A stretch of 64,000 bases of DNA from Dermatemys mawii (GCA_007922305.1 ML677365.1:14500506-14564505), one strand, 5' to 3'; positions 26,801 to 35,038 are shown, counted from the first letter of the stretch. A program made the numbers and translations. The notes: generated by a model not told the origin, from the sequence alone.

Positions 26801-29157
26801 ACATAGCTGTAATGGTAGGAACTTTTTAAGGTAACTGTTCATACAAAATATGTTGCCACTTTTAACAAACATTCTTCCCCGCTACTCAAAACAAACATGC
26901 TGAACTTCATACTTCAGACTGCTCATCTAGTCCATGAGGCCCTGCCTCTTCCCACCCCCACTGCAATCCCTTCCCCAAAGTCCCCACCCCAATTCTGTCC
27001 CCTCCGTGTCCCTATTCCAACCTCTTCCCCAAATCCCCACCCCACCTCTTCCCCGCCTCCACCGCTGAGCCCACTATGTCCTCACTCCTTCCCTCTCCCT
27101 CCTGGAAAGTCCTAAGTGCCGGCAAACAGCTGTTTAGTGGTGGGAAGCGCTGGGAAGTAGGCAAGGCCAGCTCTAGGTTTTTTGCCACTCCAAGCAAAAC
27201 AAATTTGGCTGCCACCTGCGCCCTTTTTGTGGCTTTTACACGTTTACACTTTGCAATGTTTTGTTTTGGTTTTTTTACTATTCAAAATTAAAAAACAATT
27301 AAAACAGAGAATTTATAGTTAGAATAAGTAAATAAATAAATCCTCTACTCACCTTTACCAAGGTTTGATTACTCTGAAAGTTGAAATGATTTAAAATAAG
27401 TTCAAACACAAGCAAAATATTCAATACCACATGCTAAACCACTGGCACCAACGCGACATGGAAATTGGCATAAATGGTGCCGATAGGGCGGCAGAGTACA
27501 CACAAGTAATCGTGATTCCTGATTTAATTGATCAATAACCATTAATGTTAACACATTTACGCACGTTCACATGAGTGATCATGACATGATATTTTTCTCG
27601 TCACACTCCTATCGCACTACTGGAGATTTTTTGATCTTCATGTTTTTGTGGGTTTTTTTTGGTACATTGGTGGATTTTTTTTAAAAAAAAAACAAAACAA
27701 AAAACGGATGGCTGGCGCCGGAATGCTGCCCCTGGAAATCTGACGCCCCAAACATGTGCTTGCTTTGTTGGTGCCTAGAGCCAGCCCTGGAGGTAAGTGG
27801 AGGAGTGGGGACATGGCACGCTCGGGGGTGAGAGAGGGGGAAGAGAAGAGCTTGGCTGTTGGTGGAATCAGCGCCTATGGCAGAACACAGGAAATAACTC
27901 GGCAGGCCGTGTTTTTGAGACCTTTGATTAAGAGTGTTCTGGTCAATATTTCCTCACTTAATGAAACAGGTCCTAATATGCAAGGCCATGTGAACTATTA
28001 GCAACTGCAAATTGCTGCATTACTGACATGTAATCAGGCTGAGAACAACAGAGACAATCAAATTCTAAATAGGTTTACTAAACATATTTTATCACTAATT
28101 AATTACTTTAATATATTTACATTGTCGTACCATATTAAATTAAAGTTATACTTTACCTTCATTTCATCATGAATTTTTTCCCACTCTTCAGTTGTGAAGT
28201 CTGATGCAGAGGCTGGGGGTTTATCTTTTCGCAGGGCTCTGCTCCCTGGAGCTAAACATTCAATGCGTTTTTCACAGAATAATGTAAGATCAGGATAATA
28301 TCCTTCCTCCCCAGACCTTAAAAGTAAAAAGATGTCACATAATTTAAAAACTAAGCAAAGCAAAACGAATATTGCATTCTCCTCTAATTTTATATATATG
28401 ATACAATAGTGACTACAGCGGAGTTTTTTTACTTCCTCGTGACTGAAAGTTGTTATTACCATTCTACAGCAGTTTGATGACAACTATAAATTGAGTTGGT
28501 GGTCTTGGTCCAGTGTCTAATGGGCAAATGTTCACATTACAAAAACTATTGCAATTAGCACTAACTGTAAATATTCTTAGAGGACCAACATGGCTACAAG
28601 AACACTGCACATATAAATATTCTTGTCACTCTCACCAAAAATTGCAAGAATTAAATCAGCACAGTGTCTGAAATAACACCCCACCTCACTTGCCGCAAAT
28701 CAGGTACAGTGGTGGAACAATGAGAAGACTCTTCCACTGCTGCTACTCAAGCTGGACCCATTCTGTGGATTTAACATAGAACTTCTGTCTCCAATGCTGT
28801 CAGTAAGGAACCTTTCACAAGATTAATTACCTTTTTTATTTTAATTTAGAGATTGAACTTGTTAAGTCACCAACACTTTTAAGATAAATCAAGTATTGAG
28901 CCCAATACTCTTGGGCCAAATCCTCAGAATCTTACCAACAGATAAACTTTTAACCAAAAACAAAATTAAAAAAGCAGTAATGTAAATAATAATGAAGATA
29001 GAATTTTAAATGTTTACCTCAATATCATGAGAATTTTTTCCAGGTGTTTAACATCTGAGCACTTTTCAATGAATTTGTAGTCCAGATGATTAATAGGAAT
29101 TTTATATGTTTTTGTTGTTCCCTGGTCCCACAAACATGAAGCTGGCTGGTCACTCAT
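2754..29157 (-). CDS. SPAG1: SPAG1, N-terminal half (11 coding exons, partial gene)
   Basis: SPAG1 is a TPR co-chaperone that helps preassemble axonemal dynein arms in the cytoplasm through HSP90/HSP70; human loss causes primary ciliary dyskinesia. Eleven exons on the minus strand join in frame (1634 nt, about 544 codons): 29157-29018, 28316-28157, 25603-25478, 22954-22893, 18288-18170, 15806-15701, 13418-13288, 12543-12437, 8156-7994, 3682-3263 and 2853-2754. All introns have GT-AG ends and compatible phases. The protein has a conserved N-terminal region, a first TPR block at about residues 210-315, an acidic Lys/Glu-rich and Ser-rich linker, and a second TPR block starting at about 485. The C-terminal TPR block and RPAP3-type C domain lie off the left edge. 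Neighbours POLR2K and FBXO43 match human synteny. Introns of up to 4.3 kb are full of transposons, but no exon is interrupted. Confidence 0.93.
3263..3682 (-). CDS. SPAG1: SPAG1 coding exon 10 (linker plus start of second TPR block)
   Basis: This is the longest visible exon (420 nt). It encodes about 110 residues of low-complexity Ser/Glu/Lys-rich linker, including MGNVQKKF, and then AAKLKSEGNELFKNGQFGEA, the first helix pair of the second TPR block. The donor is TTAG|GTGAGT. Confidence 0.93.
4144..6111 (-). mobile_element. hAT-family fold-back element, copy 1 (degenerate)
   Basis: The ends resemble TAGGGCTGTCAA and its inverse (left tacagctatcaa, right ending tgacagcccta). They are flanked by similar 8-mers, gcaaatat and gaatatat (6 of 8). 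Minus-strand frames at 4493-4738 encode a hAT dimerisation-domain remnant (KYIAMPATTVPCKHLFSLS). Each end is an inverted copy of the other for roughly 550-600 bp. A 312-bp MITE is nested inside at 4672-4983. A second copy with the same layout lies at 33398-35038. Confidence 0.75.
4672..4983. mobile_element. hAT (Charlie-like) MITE nested in copy 1 of the fold-back element
   Basis: The terminal inverted repeats are CAGGGGTAGGCAACC and the inverse of GGTTGCTGACCCCTG. The target duplication atatattc is perfect (4664-4671 and 4984-4991). It is 312 bp and non-coding. Confidence 0.9.
6230..7625 (+). mobile_element. CR1/L2-like LINE fragment, reverse transcriptase remnants
   Basis: Broken plus-strand frames carry non-LTR reverse transcriptase motifs in order: SKSPEPDGIHPRIL (6470-6515), KKGSRSDPSNYRLVSPTSVP (6595-6655), KSQHGFCKGKSCLT, and FADDTKLLK with the catalytic F-A-D-D (7105). 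These are followed by the MKLNVDKCKVMHIG segment and the C-terminal region. Several frameshifts and stops separate the pieces, so it is dead. The 5' part is missing and both ends are approximate. Confidence 0.85.
7994..8156 (-). CDS. SPAG1: SPAG1 coding exon 9 (acidic linker)
   Basis: This exon is 163 nt. It encodes the end of the TPR capping helix followed by KGKRILIQDIEESDGDEE, an acidic linker conserved in SPAG1. It lies in a 4.3 kb gap between exons 8 and 10 that holds a LINE and a MIR. Confidence 0.9.
8205..8420 (+). repeat. MIR-like SINE fragment
   Basis: The pattern of tagtgctttacc, then ataggttaaatgacttcttc, then a -gagtcag-- -cagaactgggatta tail matches the MIR/CORE-SINE layout. It is diverged. 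Confidence 0.6.
9118..9792. mobile_element. PIF/Harbinger-like MITE
   Basis: The terminal inverted repeats are GGCCATGGTTACACTTACAA on the left and the inverse of TTACACTGGCAC...GGCC on the right. TGA flanks both sides (9115-9117 and 9793-9795), in line with a 3-bp duplication. The interior has several short palindromes built on gcgctatagc. It is non-coding. Confidence 0.7.
10273..10485. mobile_element. Palindromic Penelope-like (PLE) end fragment
   Basis: Two arms of about 75-90 bp lie in inverted orientation (10273-10361 and 10402-10485). They share the core CCTGTGGCACCTTAAAGACT and the CATAAGCTTTCGTGGG block, and surround a 40-bp loop. The 14-bp target duplication cactgatgtattag is perfect (10259-10272 and 10486-10499). 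The sequence belongs to a repeat common in reptiles that I attribute to Penelope-like elements, because the left arm, read on the minus strand, has a hammerhead-like core. The family name is from recall. Confidence 0.6.
10316..10354 (-). ncRNA. Hammerhead-ribozyme-like core in PLE fragment
   Basis: Read on the minus strand: CTGACGA (10354-10348), A, a 5-bp stem GTGGG/CCCAC with loop TATTAG (10346-10331), GAAA (10330-10327), then GC-TTAT-GC (10326-10319) and TT. This matches the CUGANGA / stem II / GAAA / short stem III / UH order of minimal hammerheads reported in Penelope-like elements. I could not see a convincing stem I, and activity is not implied. Confidence 0.5.
11337..12009. mobile_element. 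hAT MITE
   Basis: It starts CAGAGGTTCTCAAAATGTGG and ends in the inverse-type sequence gttttagacccactg. The 8-bp duplication gactatat is perfect (11329-11336 and 12010-12017). The interior contains a GC-rich stretch (about 11400-11770) and an AT-rich stretch whose 40 bp at 11851-11891 recurs in the loop of the palindrome at 10362-10401. Confidence 0.88.
12437..12543 (-). CDS. SPAG1: SPAG1 coding exon 8 (TPR 3)
   Basis: This exon is 107 nt and encodes ALMRRATVYKHLQNYEAAIE then LAKVLHVEPENAIAK, the third TPR of the first block. Splice borders are AG|CTC and AAG|GTAAAG. Confidence 0.93.
13288..13418 (-). CDS. SPAG1: SPAG1 coding exon 7 (TPR 2)
   Basis: This exon is 131 nt and encodes RSISVLPTVAAYNNRAQAEI and the next helix with DCEKVLDLEPGN. 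This is the second TPR, with the conserved N-R-A and LEP-N positions. Confidence 0.94.
13631..13753. mobile_element. Short hAT-like MITE (TAGGRTGACC family)
   Basis: The ends are TAGGATGACC and GGTCACCCTA. The flanking gtacaaaa occurs on both sides (left copy one base away). It is related to the element at 56980-57105. It lies in the intron after SPAG1 exon 6. Confidence 0.8.
13762..15700. other. SPAG1 intron, mostly unclassified, with a MIR-like SINE
   Basis: The stretch is AT-rich with no coding signal. A MIR-like segment is recognisable at about 14630-15030 (cttgtgagatgaggtagtat, then gacttgctcagcatcacaca and a gtggcagaggcaagga block). Nothing else could be classified. Confidence 0.5.
15701..15806 (-). 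CDS. SPAG1: SPAG1 coding exon 6 (start of first TPR block)
   Basis: This exon is 106 nt and encodes NREKEKGNEAFAIGDYKEAV, a canonical TPR helix A/B with the GN-A--Y--A pattern. It opens the first TPR block at about residue 210. Confidence 0.93.
16265..17007. mobile_element. Mariner/Tigger-like MITE
   Basis: The terminal repeats are TTGTATATACTTGTCCATAA on the left and, inverted on the right, CTGTATATATTCGATCATAA. TA follows the right end. A second internal inverted motif, gtcagcttata-aacaggt, occurs near both ends. The centre (16370-16700) is GC-rich filler with no transposase similarity, although it yields long chance open frames. Confidence 0.7.
17008..18169. other. SPAG1 intron sequence with an AC microsatellite
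   Basis: AT-rich sequence without a recognisable element. A short (AC)n tract is present at about 17657-17682. Confidence 0.6.
18170..18288 (-). CDS. SPAG1: SPAG1 coding exon 5
   Basis: This exon is 119 nt and starts with FDVEKECSKVDEV, continuing the conserved DYxEWDKFDVEKEC region. It encodes a poorly conserved acidic linker ending ...EKKIETTG. Splice borders are AG/GT and the phases are consistent. Confidence 0.9.
19040..19924 (-). pseudogene. DIRS tyrosine recombinase remnant
   Basis: Two minus-strand frames (19924-19487 and 19429-19031) together cover a DIRS tyrosine recombinase. The first has the N-terminal region (KVHLVAISAFHLLFEGK) and a hydrophobic KVAFLVAVMACQITEIRAL helix, where A-R-R-x-S-E is usual. 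The second keeps THPTRV (catalytic H-x-x-R) and HTFPFHY (candidate nucleophile Tyr). A frame break lies between them. Its usual role is integrating circular retrotransposon DNA. Confidence 0.75.
20178..20936 (-). pseudogene. DIRS RNase H domain remnant
   Basis: A 252-codon minus-strand frame. Visible motifs are VSNASDLGWGAHLG (the usual first catalytic Asp of the T-D-A-S motif reads Asn), INIRELRMATLAC (the Glu region) and VLTDNMATFFYVSRQ (the second Asp retained). The tail of the reverse transcriptase (RLHLRSPSG) precedes it upstream in another frame, so a frameshift has occurred. RNase H would degrade the RNA template during retrotransposition. This copy is very probably inactive. Confidence 0.78.
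21271..22192. other. SPAG1 intron, AT-rich, unclassified
   Basis: About 21440-21850 is rich in ttttcaa/ttgaaaa words and ends with a gaaaaacttccaaccagctc segment. It looks like an old SINE-type repeat, but I cannot place it. Confidence 0.4.
22274..22406. mobile_element. Short Harbinger-like MITE (GGCCCTGMTCCTGCAA family)
   Basis: It starts GGCCCTGCTCCTGCAACTGA and ends in a decayed inverse (aataggacc). TAA flanks both sides (22271-22273 and 22407-22409). A shorter related fragment precedes it at about 22193-22245. Related copies are at 46381-46491 and 46971-47103. Confidence 0.6.
22893..22954 (-). CDS. SPAG1: SPAG1 coding exon 4
   Basis: This exon is 62 nt and encodes the Lys-rich NKENKERKKKNIPRDYREWD, with the conserved IPRDY-EWDK motif of SPAG1 completed across the next intron. 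The donor is ACAA|GTATGT. Confidence 0.9.
23560..23930 (-). repeat. tRNA-derived SINE-like repeat
   Basis: On the minus strand an A-box-like TAGCCCAGTGG (23790-23780) is followed about 40 nt later by a B-box-like GGTTCGAGTCTC (23751-23740), then an AT-rich body. The spacing fits an RNA polymerase III internal promoter. There is no tRNA cloverleaf, so it is a SINE relic and not a tRNA gene. Confidence 0.6.
24796..25300. mobile_element. hAT (Charlie-like) MITE
   Basis: The ends are CAGGGGTGGGCAAACTTTTT and the inverse of GTAGTTTGCCCACCCTTG. The 8-bp duplication aactacgc is perfect (24788-24795 and 25301-25308). The interior is CpG-rich. The 29342-29834 element belongs to the same family. Confidence 0.92.
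25478..25603 (-). CDS. SPAG1: SPAG1 coding exon 3
   Basis: This exon is 126 nt, 42 whole codons (SWVTEMKEDD...). It has clean AG and GT borders in phase 0 on both sides. It lies just right of a hAT MITE that ends at 25300. Confidence 0.88.
26105..26480 (+). repeat. tRNA-derived SINE
   Basis: An A-box-like gactcagttagtagcatact (26124-26143) and a B-box-like caggttcatatttca (26166-26180) precede a conserved body (ctgctgtccttaagatgaaa). The tail is -gtggtacataaatg. This is the layout of tetrapod tRNA-SINEs. Confidence 0.6.
26539..27926. mobile_element. hAT element with a second hAT nested inside
   Basis: The left end is CAGGGATCTCAAACTC and the right end ccgtgtttttgagaccttt. The 8-bp duplication attaagag is perfect (26531-26538 and 27927-27934), which fixes the borders. 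The interior includes a C-rich stretch at 26940-27110 and the nested element at 27162-27789. No transposase frame is left. Confidence 0.85.
27162..27789. mobile_element. Nested hAT MITE
   Basis: The ends are CAAGGCCAGCTCTAGG and the inverse of CCTAGAGCCAGCCCTG. The flanks gaagtagg and gaggtaag agree at 6 of 8 positions. It sits wholly inside the hAT element at 26539-27926 and is therefore younger. Confidence 0.75.
28157..28316 (-). CDS. SPAG1: SPAG1 coding exon 2
   Basis: This exon is 160 nt and completes the Arg codon split by the preceding intron. It encodes RSGEEGYYPDLTLFCEKR followed by a conserved SRALRKDKP stretch. The acceptor follows a pyrimidine-poor tttacttttaag; the donor is AAG|GTAAAG. 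It ends in phase 0. Confidence 0.92.
29018..29157 (-). CDS. SPAG1: SPAG1 first coding exon
   Basis: ATG lies at 29157-29155, two bases after an AG acceptor, so there must be an upstream non-coding exon, probably in the CpG island at about 30.5-31.0 kb. The exon encodes 46 codons plus 2 nt and includes HLDYKFIEKCSDVKHLEKIL, the conserved N-terminal SPAG1 signature. The donor is AG|GTAAAC. Confidence 0.92.
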
Positions 29158-29341
29158 TCCTAAAAAAATTAAAGATAAAACTCATTATTCTGCTGCCTGA
29201 AGTGGTATTCAGATATACATACTTTGAGGCAATTTCAATGTTAGGAAATAGTCCAGCCCTTAATTCACACTTAATCCTTACTCATGTGCATAGTGCCATT
29301 GGCATGATGAAGTTGCCAACTTGAGGTCCTGGTCTTGTAAA

Positions 29342-29834
29342 CTGCTCCACCTGTCCAGAGCGCCACTAACTTCACTGGAAGGCACTGGGTGCGCCGGGCA
29401 GGCAGCACTCCAGGGGGCCAGGGCTGTGTGCTTCCCTCTCCCGCGGAGCCATGCTGAGCAGCTATGGCAAGGGGGGGGATAGGGGGTTCCAGGGTGGTGG
29501 TTGGGCATGGGGGCTCTGGAGGGGGCAGTCAAGGAGCAGGGTGGGTTGGATGGGGGTAGGGTTCCGGGGGCGTGGGGGTGTGTGTGGATAGGGGTCGGTG
29601 GATAGGGGTGAGGGCAGTCAGGGGAACTGGGTAGGGGGTGGGGTCCTGGGGGGTGGTTAGGAGTCTCTGGAAGGGACAGTCAGGGGTCAAGGCTGGGGGG
29701 GATTGGATGAGTCAAGGATTCTGAGGAGGCAGTCGGGGTGGCAAGTGGGAGGGGGGCAGATTGGAGGCAGGACCTTCCCTACCATTTTAAAAACCCGATG
29801 TGGCCCTCGGGCCAAAAAGTTTGCCCACCCCTGC
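29342..29834. mobile_element. hAT (Charlie-like) MITE, left terminus lost
   Basis: The right end reads aaaaagtttgcccacccctg, the inverse of the 24796-25300 family terminus. Flanks ttgtaaac (about 29335-29342) and ctgtaaac (29834-29841) suggest the target duplication. The expected left terminal repeat is absent. The interior is G-rich. Confidence 0.65.
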
Positions 29835-30399
29835 TGTAAACTCTTTAGTGCAGTATTCTTTTTGATCTTTTGCACAGCACCCAGCACAATGGGGTCCAGA
29901 TCCATGACAGGCTCCTAAGCACTCCAATAACACAAATAATATGTTTACTCATCTTTTGCACTGGGGGATACATACAGTTTTAATATTCAAATTTCATTCT
30001 TCTTACACCCATGTATTTGTACAACCACCTTGTGTTTTTAATCAGTCTTTTCTTAGTTCTATCTTTTATTGTAATAATGACAAAAGGCCACATTCTTTTC
30101 CTTAAGTAGCAAAGGCACAATGCCTGTCAGTAGGACTGTTACCATGTAATGCCAGCAGACCTGTGCTCAAACATATATCTTTGGTAATCTCTGCAACTTT
30201 CACAGCAAAGGGAATAATCCCAGCAAAACCCTCTCCCTAGTAGAGGACACTAGACCTGCAAAGCCCGCCCTCCCCTAGCAACTGTTTCTATGTACAGCAC
30301 GGCTTCTGGGCAGTCTAGTAGCACGGAGTATGGGGACCCAACCCCACCCCGCAGTCAGGCTGTGGCAGGGGAGGTGACATATTAACTCTTCAGTTCGGC

Positions 30400-31150
30400 C
30401 CCTTCCGTAGAGGATCGGGAAGCACCAAGAGTTAACGCCCTGCCCCCCACCTGCCATCGCCCCCCTTTCACACACAGCGAAACACCCAGCAGGGCTCTAC
30501 CTGCCACGATGATCGGTCCCCCCGGGAGGGGGCTACGGGTTGGGTGGGAAGCACGCTCCTCCCCCCACCCCCGCCACCCCGGCAGGGTCTTCGGCCCGCG
30601 GGCCCAGCTCCAGCGCAAGTCGAGTTGTTATCCCGCCCCAGCCTCCCTATCCCGTCCCGCCCCGCCCCACACACTCACCCGCCCCAGCCTCTCCGCGCAC
30701 CCCGGCCCGGCTCCAGGGGGGAACGGCGGGCGGAGGGGTCAGGAGCCGCGCTGGGGACCAAACGCCAGCCCCAAAGGAGCGGGGCGGCAGCCCAGGCCGA
30801 CCGGCCTGTCCAGGTGCCCCGCACTAACTCCGGGGGACGGTCGACAACTTCGCCCTCACCACGTCGCTCACCCGCCGTCCGGCGAGAGCAACTGGGCGCG
30901 GGACCCTCCCCGCGCCGCTCAGCACATGCGCAAACGGGGGCGGCAGCGCAACGCAACGGTTAGAATCGCGGGGCTGCACGCGCACCCCGCCCCCACAGCG
31001 AGGGGCTGGGCCGGGTGTCCGTCCGTCCCCCTCCCGCCCAGCCGCTGCTGGAATGGCTGCAACTTGCCCAGGCCCCTCCGCTGCGACCAGCCTGTTTCAA
31101 ATAGGGGAGCCGGAGCCTGCTGCGGAGGCGGGGCTAAGCAGGTGCCCTGT
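30400..31150. promoter_or_regulatory. SPAG1: CpG island, probable SPAG1 promoter and 5' exon
   Basis: The stretch is very GC- and CpG-rich, with several GC boxes (e.g. cccgccccgcccc at about 30655), and lies about 1.3 kb upstream of the first coding exon. On the minus strand there are good donor sites for a non-coding first exon, such as CGG|GTGAGT near 30676 and CAG|GTAGAG near 30500. I cannot choose between them. The plus-strand open frames here are chance frames in GC-rich DNA. Confidence 0.7.
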
Positions 31151-31404
31151 CCTCCCCTCTAGCCCGGGAGGAAAGCGAGGGAACTGAGGCGCCTATGACG
31201 GAGCATCAGCTGTACGTTGTGGGCCGATGGTGCCTGGCATGCCAGAGAGGAAGAGGTTGCAGGAGGGTGGAGGGAGATGTTGCATTGAATAATCCCAACA
31301 TTGTGGTGCAATAGGATCCTGTCCCAGGATCTCCCAGCCAAAGTCAGGGAAAAGCCTGAAGGCGAGAAACCCAAGACCTCACTCTAGCCCTCATTGCTCT
31401 AAGC

Positions 31405-31534
31405 CAGCGCTGTCCAATAGAAATTCAATACTAGCCCCATTGCCAGCCACAGTTGTGGTTTTGAATTTTTCTTATTAGCCACATGCATTAGCCACAATTC
31501 AGTAGTCTATTAGCGAATGTATTGGATACTGCTG
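31405..31534. mobile_element. Short hAT-like MITE (CAGYGCTGTCCAATA family)
   Basis: The ends are CAGCGCTGTCCAATAGAAAT and the inverse of TATTGGATACTGCTG. The flanks ctctaagc and ctctagcc are similar. It is related to 32192-32520. Confidence 0.65.
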
Positions 31535-32191
31535 CTCTAGCCTATTTTAGTCAATTAAATGAATTTTGGTAGATATATTTTAAAAGAAACTGAGCAGGGG
31601 ACAGGATACCAGCCCTGACAGAGTGAAGAGGGGAAGCAATCCTCACTCTGTTAGTTAAGCAAGGTGACGAAATATACTGTCCCATTAAAAAACATAAAAT
31701 GTATCTTCATTTAGCAAAACAACAGAAAAGTGGAAAACAAAATACCCTTGGGAAACTGCATAAGAAGAGCTCCTAGAAATAGTTTCCCTTCAAAAACCAA
31801 GGACAACTGATTAGTGAAAATGCATCATTTATGGGTCTTCATATGCTTCCCATTCCCTCTGACACCTCCCCCGCTTTGTCCATATACAAACATCAACATA
31901 CTTCTCACTTTCCCCCAGATATGTAGCATTTAGTCTGTCTATTTGGAACATAAGGGTTGGGTGAGGTCTCATTTCAGCATATGTATGACTTATTAAAAGA
32001 CAAATTTTAAGTAGAACTATCCTAAACTGCTTTGTGGTATTGCACCCAAACATTGCATTTCAATAGGGGATTCAACTTCCGTTATAGGAACAGACTCCTG
32101 AAACTGTTACCAGCTGACAAGTGTGGTCCATAGTCATGCAAACAGTCCCATTGTCTTCAACAGTATTGATCAAATGCTTAAGGGTTTGCAG

Positions 32192-32520
32192 CAGCAGTGT
32201 CCAATAGAAATTTGCTGATAGCCACACTTGTGATTTTGATGTTTTCTTATTTGCCACATTATAAAGAAGAATTAAAAGAGACATACTACCCATATACACT
32301 AGCACCTGTTGCTATTACATGCAGCACACACACATTCACGGTTGCCTATACTGTTGTCTCTCTCACACTATATCCTAGCCCCGTTAACAAGCTGTACATC
32401 AAAGCACTAGTCTTCCAGTACTGCTGTCTTCAATACACTAATGCAGTGCTCATGCATTAGCCACAATTCAATAGCCTATTCGCCACATGTGGCTAGTGGT
32501 GAACATATTGGACACCACTG
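32192..32520. mobile_element. hAT-like MITE (same family as 31405-31534)
   Basis: The ends are CAGCAGTGTCCAATAGAAAT and the inverse of ATATTGGACACCACTG. The flanks gtttgcag (32184-32191) and gtttacag (32521-32528) agree at 7 of 8 positions. It is longer than its relative because of an internal insertion. Confidence 0.78.
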
Positions 32521-33089
32521 GTTTACAGGATTAGGTTCCAAATTTGTAAACTGCTCTGGATGAAACTGACAATACTTGAGCTGCCAGATCAGAAGGCATT
32601 TCATTCAATAAACTTGGGCAAATGCGTAATAAATCTTAGCTCCGTAACCAAGATGAAGAATACATTTTCAGTAAAGTTCTTGGCAGACTCCAGAGGCAGC
32701 TGGCTGGTTTAAGGCTGTCAGTGTCCGGCATTATAATTTTCACTTATAAGTTTCCAGCTTTGTGGGTGAGAAAACGAGGCATTTGTTTTCTTTGTTTTGC
32801 TGCTTCAGTTCCAAACAACAAAATGCCTAGTTTGGCTGCAAAGAAGAATTCTAGGTACACTGGGGCCAACTCCTGATTCCCATCAGGCTGCAGAACTGGG
32901 CTGAGATGAGAATCCAAACATCCTCCAGTCAGTGCAAGCAGAGGCATTCCTCTAATGACTTGGACTTAATGTGATGCAATATGAATGCCACGGATTACTC
33001 AGACTAAGGGGGAGAAGGAGAATTAAAAACACTGTTTAAACGTGTTCCATCCCCATGATCCCGCCGCTCTTGAGGAATCCTGACCAGTG

Positions 33090-33166
33090 TAACAGCACAA
33101 TACATATGCTAACAAACTTAAACAGAGCCTTTGTTTAAGTTTGTTAGTGTATCTATTGTGCTGTTA
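33090..33166. mobile_element. 77-nt near-perfect hairpin, MADE1-like mini-transposon
   Basis: Two 35-nt arms (33090-33124 and 33132-33166) pair at 32 of 35 positions around a 7-nt loop (gagcctt). Both ends read TAACAGCACAATA, so TA flanks an inverted repeat, as in Tc1/mariner MITEs. Transcribed, it would fold into a long stem-loop. Confidence 0.65.
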
Positions 33167-33397
33167 AAGCCATATAAAGAATGAATATCCTCCCTAGCTC
33201 TGGATCATAGTGGAGCTAAAACTGGGACTTGAGTGCCTAAGTAGATTTGTGGATCTAGGCCACTGTAACCATACTGATGAAGTAACCAACTAATTTTCAG
33301 ATTATTCAAACTCAACTCTGAATTTCTTGATGATTAGGTACTTAATTTGTAAGTTTTCCTCTCTATAGAGAAGTGATGTCTTCAGATGACAAAGAAC

Positions 33398-35038
33398 TAG
33401 GGCTGTCAAGCTCTTTAAAATTAATCATAATTGAATGATTAAGAAAATTAATTGCACTGTTAAATACAATATTTTTGTATGTTTTTCTACATTTTCAAAC
33501 CTATCCATTTCAATTACAACACAGAATACAAAGTGTATACACAGTTCTCACTTCGTATTTATTTTTATTACAAATATTTGTACTGTAAAAAAGTTTTTTA
33601 AATTTACCTAATACAAGTACTGTAATGCAATCTCTATCATGAAAGCTGAATTTACAAGTGTAGAATTATGTACAAAAATACTGCATTCAAAAATAAAACA
33701 GTAAAATTTTACAGCTTGCAAGTCCACTCAGTCCTATCTCTTGTTAAGCCAATCACTCAAACAAGTTTGTTTACATTTGCAGGAGATAATGCAGCCCACT
33801 TCTTGTTTACAATGTCACCTGAAAGTAAGAGCAAGCATTCGCACAGCACTGTTGTAGTTGGCGTTCCAACATATTTACGTGCCAGATGCAGTAAAAATTC
33901 ATTTATCCCTTCATGCTTCAGCCGCCATTCCAGAGGACATGCATCCATGCTAATGATAGGTTCTGCTCTACAACAATCCAAAGCAGTGCAGATCAACACA
34001 TGTTCATTTTCATCATGTGAGTCAGATGCCACCAGCAAGGTTGATTTTCTTTTTTGCTGGTTTGTGCTCTGTAGTTTCGACATTGACTGTTGCTCTTTTA
34101 AGACTTCTGAAATCATGCTCCATACCTCATCCCTCTCAGATTTTGGATGGCACTTCAGTTTCTTAAATCTTGGGTCGAGTGCTGCCGCTATCTTTAGAAA
34201 GCTCACATTGGTACCTTCTTTTCATTTGGTCAAATCTGCTGTGAAAGTGTTCTTAAAATCAAATGTGCTGGGTCATCATCCGAAACTTCTACAACATAAA
34301 ATATATGGCAGAATGCAGGTAAAACGCAGAGCTGGAGACACAGTTCTCCCCCAAAGAGTTTCAGTCACAAATTTAACTAACACTTTTTTCTTTTTTAAAA
34401 CAAGCAACTTCAGCATGGAAGCATGAAGAGGCATACGAATATTTAGCAGATCCGGAATGTAAATATCTTGCAATGCCGGCTACAAAGTGCCATGTGAATG
34501 CCTCTTCTCACTTTCAGGTGACATTGTAAATAAGAAGTAGGCAGCAGTCTCTCTCCTAAACATAAACAAACTGGTTCAGCCAATCGCTAAGAGAAACAAG
34601 AAGTAGGTCCGAGTGGACTTGTAGGCTCTACAGTTTCACATTGTTTTGGTTTTGAGTGCAATTATGTAACAAAAAAAAAATTTACATTTGTAAGTTATAC
34701 TTTCACCATAAAGAGATTGCACTACAGTACCTGTATGAGGTGAATTGAAAAATACTATTTATTTTATCATTTTTACAGTGAAAATATTTGTAATCAATAT
34801 AAAGTGAGCACGGTACACTTTGTATCCTGTGTTGTAATAGAAATCAACATATTTGAAAATGCAGAAAAACATCCAAAAATATTTAATACATTTCAATTGG
34901 TAGTCTACTAATTGGTTTAATTGTTAATTAACAACGTGATTAATTGGGAGTCTATTAATTGGTAGTCTATTGTTTAACAATGCAATTAATTTTTTTAAGT
35001 TAATCGCATGCATTAACTACGATCAATCAATATCCCTA
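33398..35038 (-). mobile_element. hAT-family fold-back element, copy 2
   Basis: It starts TAGGGCTGTCAA and ends with a decayed inverse (tatcccta). The flanks caaagaac and tgaagaac agree at 6 of 8 positions. The left arm (about 33398-33955) and right arm (about 34413-35038) are inverted copies of each other. The centre carries a further upstream part of a hAT transposase. It lies between SPAG1 and POLR2K. Confidence 0.78.
33757..34206 (-). pseudogene. hAT transposase C-terminal fragment
   Basis: A 149-codon minus-strand frame has the hAT hallmark AAALDPRFKKLK and then the dimerisation-domain motif (LARKYVGTPTTTVLCE, usually ...P-A-T-S-x-x-x-E). The N-terminal zinc finger and first catalytic residues are missing, so it is only the C-terminal part. 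The plus-strand open frame over the same region is its antisense shadow. Confidence 0.75.

Noticed and set aside
28103..28483. 126-codon minus-strand open frame read as one protein
   Set aside because: It contains SPAG1 exon 2 flanked by intron on both sides; splice borders define the real coding part.
30509..31162. 217-codon plus-strand open frame
   Set aside because: Same reason: GC-rich promoter region of SPAG1, with no recognisable domain.
33668..34426. 252-codon plus-strand open frame
   Set aside because: It is antisense to the hAT transposase remnant on the minus strand and has no similarity of its own.
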